This document shows, one piece after another, positions 32,561 to 35,310 of a stretch of 35,310 nucleotides of DNA; the first letter of the stretch is position 1; every line of letters begins with the position of its first letter. The stretch is from contig JBAXFM010000011.1 in NCBI GenBank assembly GCA_037139855.1, forward strand, positions 1 through 35,310, read 5' to 3'. The DNA is from CAIVAT01 sp037139855. GTDB taxonomy: Bacteria; Bacteroidota; Bacteroidia; Bacteroidales; FEN-979. The notes under the pieces were generated by a model. That model worked only from the letters and a program-made list of their open reading frames with translations, had not been told where the DNA came from and did not search any database. Made by a program: the position numbers and the translations under genes.

Positions 32561-33259
32561 ATGACAATGATAAAAACAGTCAATCTCACAAAACGGTTTA
32601 AAACTGACGAAATTGAGACCACCGCTTTGAACAACGTTAGCATGGAGGTAAAAAAAGGCGAATTCATCGCCATCATGGGGCCATCGGGTTGCGGGAAATC
32701 GACCTTGCTGAACATTCTAGGAATGCTCGATAACCCAAGCGATGGAACCTACGTATTTAACGGAGTGGATGTTTCAAAATACAAGGAGGGCCGTCGCACC
32801 CAATACCGGAAAGGTAACATTCAATTCGTTTTTCAGAGTTTTAACCTGATCGACGAACTCAATGTCTTTGAGAACGTGGAACTGCCGCTGCTTTACCTGA
32901 AAAAAACAGGCGTTGAACGGAAACAGATGGTGAATGAAATCCTTGAGCGCATGAAGATCGGCCATCGTAAAAACCACTTTCCTCAGCAGCTCTCCGGGGG
33001 TCAGCAGCAGCGTGTTGCCATCGCCCGCGCAGTTGTTCCAGCTCCGCAACTGATCCTGGCCGATGAACCTACCGGTAACCTTGATTCGAAAAACGGGATC
33101 GAGGTCATGAACCTGCTTTCGGATCTGAACAAACAGGGTACCACCATCGTCATGGTTACCCATTCGCAACGCGATGCAGCATTTGCACACCGGATCGTTA
33201 ATTTATTCGATGGCCAGATCGTAACCGAAGAGCTGGCCAATTATCAACAAGCGCTTTAA
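32561..33259 (+). CDS. ABC transporter ATP-binding protein (LolD/MacB type)
   Basis: 232-residue ATPase of the LolD/MacB family, which works with FtsX-like permeases to export peptides, lipoproteins or drugs across the envelope. Walker A is GPSGCGKS (40-47), the Q-loop is VFQSFNLI, the signature is LSGGQQQRVAIARA and Walker B is LILADEPTGNLDS with the family's conserved D-loop; HSQRDAAFAH carries the switch histidine. A second ATG at 32567 (residue 3) may be the true start. The cognate permease is not seen before the window ends. It is the first gene of the exporter operon; tolC-like starts one base after its stop. Confidence 0.93.
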   Translation: MTMIKTVNLTKRFKTDEIETTALNNVSMEVKKGEFIAIMGPSGCGKSTLLNILGMLDNPSDGTYVFNGVDVSKYKEGRRTQYRKGNIQFVFQSFNLIDELNVFENVELPLLYLKKTGVERKQMVNEILERMKIGHRKNHFPQQLSGGQQQRVAIARAVVPAPQLILADEPTGNLDSKNGIEVMNLLSDLNKQGTTIVMVTHSQRDAAFAHRIVNLFDGQIVTEELANYQQAL

Positions 33260-33260
33260 C

Positions 33261-34610
33261 ATGAAGTGGTTCCGGATAATTCTGATTTTTATATCAGTTC
33301 AATTTGTTCACAGTGAAATCGTAGTTGCCCAGAAGGTGTGGACCATTGACCGGTGCATTAACTATGCCTGGGAAAATAATTTCTCGGTCCATACTCAGGA
33401 ATTGGGCGTTAAAATCCAGAAAACGGATTTCCGGCAGGCTAAAAATGACCTCCTGCCTTCACTCAGTATTCAATCATCATTCAACCAAAATTATGGGCGC
33501 AGTATTGACCCGACAACCAATACCTACATTGATGTAAAATTCTTTAATAACGGGTATGGGCTTTCATCATCGGTTGATCTCTTCAATGGTTTTGTAAAAC
33601 TCAATACCATCGATATGCAACGGTTTAATCTGGAAGCCGAAAAAAACAAGTTGCAGCAGGTCCGGAACGAAGTTGCCTTCTCGGTCATCAACAGTTATTT
33701 TAACGTGCTGTTGCAGCAGGGTCTGCTTGAAATTGCGAAGGAAAATTTCAAACTTTCGAGCGACCAGCTTGGTTATACTGCAAAATTTGTAGAGATAGGG
33801 AGGAAACCCGGCACTGACCTGTTGGAGACGGAGGCAAACCTGGCGGCAGACAGTTCTTTGCTTGTACAATCATTTAACCTGCTCGACCAGGCAATTCTTG
33901 GACTGAAATACCAGATGAATATCTCACTGACAGACAGCCTGACCATTGACACCCTTGTTCCATCGATTTTTTCAGGATCTATCGATACATTATCCATGGA
34001 GGAGCTTTTCAAAGTTGCCTCCAATGCCTTGCCCGACTTGGCATATGCACGGCATCAGCTGATGGCGGCAAAAAAAGTTGTTCAGATAAGCAAGGGTGCT
34101 TTTTCACCACGTGTGGGATTTTATGCGGGCTGGAATTCGCAATACTCGGAAACCAACCGAAATATAACCAATCAGATTATTCCGTTTTCTGACCAGATAT
34201 CCAACAATTCCTATGAATATCTGAGCCTCGGACTTGAGATCCCGATATTTTCAAGATTCTCAAAAAACACCACACTGAGCAGGTCAAAATTGCAATATCA
34301 ACAAGCAAAAGTCAAGTATGATGATGTTGCCTATAAACTAATGATGGGTGTGGAGAAATCGCTTACGGAATGGCGGGCGGCCCGGGCTGAATACGAATCT
34401 TCGCTCAGCCAGCTGACCTGGAGCTGTAAAGCCTATGAAGCTGCTGAAAAGAAACTGGACAAGGGACTCATCAATATCATTGAGTTTTACATTCAGAAAA
34501 ACAAGTGGTTCAGGGCTAAGACCGAAGTCCTGCGAACCGGGTTGCAGGTAGTGCTGAAGGAACGCTATATCCGGTTCCTGATGACAGGTTCGCTGTCGTC
34601 AGGAACGTGA
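33261..34610 (+). CDS. TolC family outer-membrane efflux protein
   Basis: 449 residues with a signal peptide (about 1-23, ending near VVAQKV). The mature protein has the two-fold TolC pattern: helices with QAKNDLLPSLSIQSSFNQNY split over the first repeat, and LEIPIFSRFSKNTTLSRSKL over the second. The DLFNGF motif and EANLAADSSLL helix are typical of outer-membrane efflux proteins. It forms the trimeric exit duct for the exporter encoded around it. It is separated from the ATPase by one base and from the adaptor by 33 bases. Confidence 0.92.
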   Translation: MKWFRIILIFISVQFVHSEIVVAQKVWTIDRCINYAWENNFSVHTQELGVKIQKTDFRQAKNDLLPSLSIQSSFNQNYGRSIDPTTNTYIDVKFFNNGYGLSSSVDLFNGFVKLNTIDMQRFNLEAEKNKLQQVRNEVAFSVINSYFNVLLQQGLLEIAKENFKLSSDQLGYTAKFVEIGRKPGTDLLETEANLAADSSLLVQSFNLLDQAILGLKYQMNISLTDSLTIDTLVPSIFSGSIDTLSMEELFKVASNALPDLAYARHQLMAAKKVVQISKGAFSPRVGFYAGWNSQYSETNRNITNQIIPFSDQISNNSYEYLSLGLEIPIFSRFSKNTTLSRSKLQYQQAKVKYDDVAYKLMMGVEKSLTEWRAARAEYESSLSQLTWSCKAYEAAEKKLDKGLINIIEFYIQKNKWFRAKTEVLRTGLQVVLKERYIRFLMTGSLSSGT

Positions 34611-34643
34611 ATCTAAAATCGTCCAATCATAAATTATTAAATA

Positions 34644-35310
34644 ATGGAACATCAGGAAACAACAGGAATGGATCGAGTCATTGAAGACAACCGGTGGATT
34701 AAAAAAAAATACTGGAAGTATGTTATCGGAGGTACAGTCGTGCTTTCAGTTATCCTGTTTTTTATCTTCAGAGACTGGACCAGCACGGTCAGAGTGGAGA
34801 AGGAGAGGATCACCATTGCCCCGGTTTTCAAGGGAGTATTTAACGATTACATCACAAATGACGGTACGGCTGCCCCAATTTCCACCGTGTTTCTTGATGC
34901 CTATGAAGGAGGAAAAGTAGAAGAAATTCTGCTTGAGGAAGGAAGTATGCTTAAAAAAGGTGATGTGATCATCAGGTTAAGCAATAATGATATCAACCTC
35001 AACATTCTCAACAGTGAGGCGCAATTGGCAGAAAAGTCTAATTTTTTGAGAGAGGTAAGAATCCGCATGGAACAGGAAAAGCATTCCCTTGAAAGAGAAG
35101 TGCTTAATGCCCGTTTTGATCTTATCGCAAAAAAAAGGGCTTATGAGCAGAATAAGGAATTATTCAAAGACCTGCTGATCTCAAGAGATGAATATTTACG
35201 ATCAGATGAAGCATATCAGCTGGCTGATAAAACCCAGGAACTTGTTCTGTTACGCCAGAAACAGGATTCCTCCTTCAGGAGCCTTCAGATCGAACAGATT
35301 ACCGACAACC
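34644..35310 (+). CDS. HlyD-like periplasmic adaptor (membrane fusion protein), partial
   Basis: The reading frame opens at the ATG at 34644 and runs without a stop to the window edge (222 codons seen). A short cytoplasmic start is followed by a transmembrane helix (25-42), a biotinyl-lipoyl-like segment (about 75-112: VFLDAYEGGKVEEILLEEG, MLKKGDVIIRL) and the first arms of a long coiled-coil hairpin (about 122-215). Such adaptors link the inner-membrane ABC transporter to the TolC duct. The rest of the protein and the permease gene should lie to the right. Confidence 0.9.
   Translation, partial: MEHQETTGMDRVIEDNRWIKKKYWKYVIGGTVVLSVILFFIFRDWTSTVRVEKERITIAPVFKGVFNDYITNDGTAAPISTVFLDAYEGGKVEEILLEEGSMLKKGDVIIRLSNNDINLNILNSEAQLAEKSNFLREVRIRMEQEKHSLEREVLNARFDLIAKKRAYEQNKELFKDLLISRDEYLRSDEAYQLADKTQELVLLRQKQDSSFRSLQIEQITDN

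Overview
The window comes from a member of the Bacteroidota, probably a Bacteroidales-like or environmental lineage. The evidence is TAnnTTTG promoter elements, weak or absent Shine-Dalgarno sequences, a type IX secretion (T9SS) sorting domain, a complete Bat (aerotolerance) operon, a DUF4783-nadC-yihY unit beside rlmH, and an NtrC-type two-component system next to an ABC/TolC/adaptor exporter. No insertion sequence, prophage, CRISPR array, rRNA or tRNA was seen. One RNA gene, the 5' part of tmRNA, is cut by the left edge.

Layout. 1-3575 (minus strand): a TPR-PAS-HisKA_2 sensor kinase, then gpsA, then the tmRNA gene. 3576-4042: a 467-base spacer. 4043-8414 (plus): a small AT-rich surface-glycan cluster of FkbM methyltransferase, glycosyltransferase-like protein, a second FkbM methyltransferase and a Wzx-type flippase. 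8404-10604 (minus): DUF4783, nadC and yihY. 10712-11185 (plus): rlmH. 11306-19608 (plus): moxR, DUF58, a 310-residue membrane protein, batA, batB, batC, batD and batE, ended by a terminator that overlaps the next promoter. 19812-22670 (plus): a large secreted T9SS protein. 22763-23392 (minus): pyrE. 23497-24153 (plus): a Nudix hydrolase. 24190-29645 (plus): molybdate uptake and molybdenum cofactor synthesis (modB, modC, moeA, moaA, moaC, MOSC-MoaB/MogA fusion). 29684-32396 (minus): a sensor kinase and a sigma-54 activator. 32561-35310 (plus): an exporter operon (ABC ATPase, TolC-like protein, HlyD-like adaptor cut by the right edge).

How the genes work together. The MoxR ATPase, three von Willebrand A proteins, two TPR proteins and BatD probably form one envelope-associated complex. 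The Mod and Moa/Moe genes bring molybdate in and build molybdopterin, but no molybdate-binding protein, MoaD, MoaE or MobA gene is present here. The NtrC-type pair probably switches on the divergent exporter, because a near-consensus -24/-12 element sits just before its first gene.

The most unusual feature is in the spacers. All five wider gaps (59-88 bases) between consecutive genes of the bat and mod/moa operons are filled with short direct repeats. Most have a period of 7, and each array has a different unit. The tightly packed junctions of the same operons have none, apart from the coding tail of modB. Other points of interest are four TTAAC(A/G) repeats phased at about 11 bases before the moxR promoter, a MoaA lacking about 45 residues but keeping both Fe-S motifs, and a divergent tmRNA tag.
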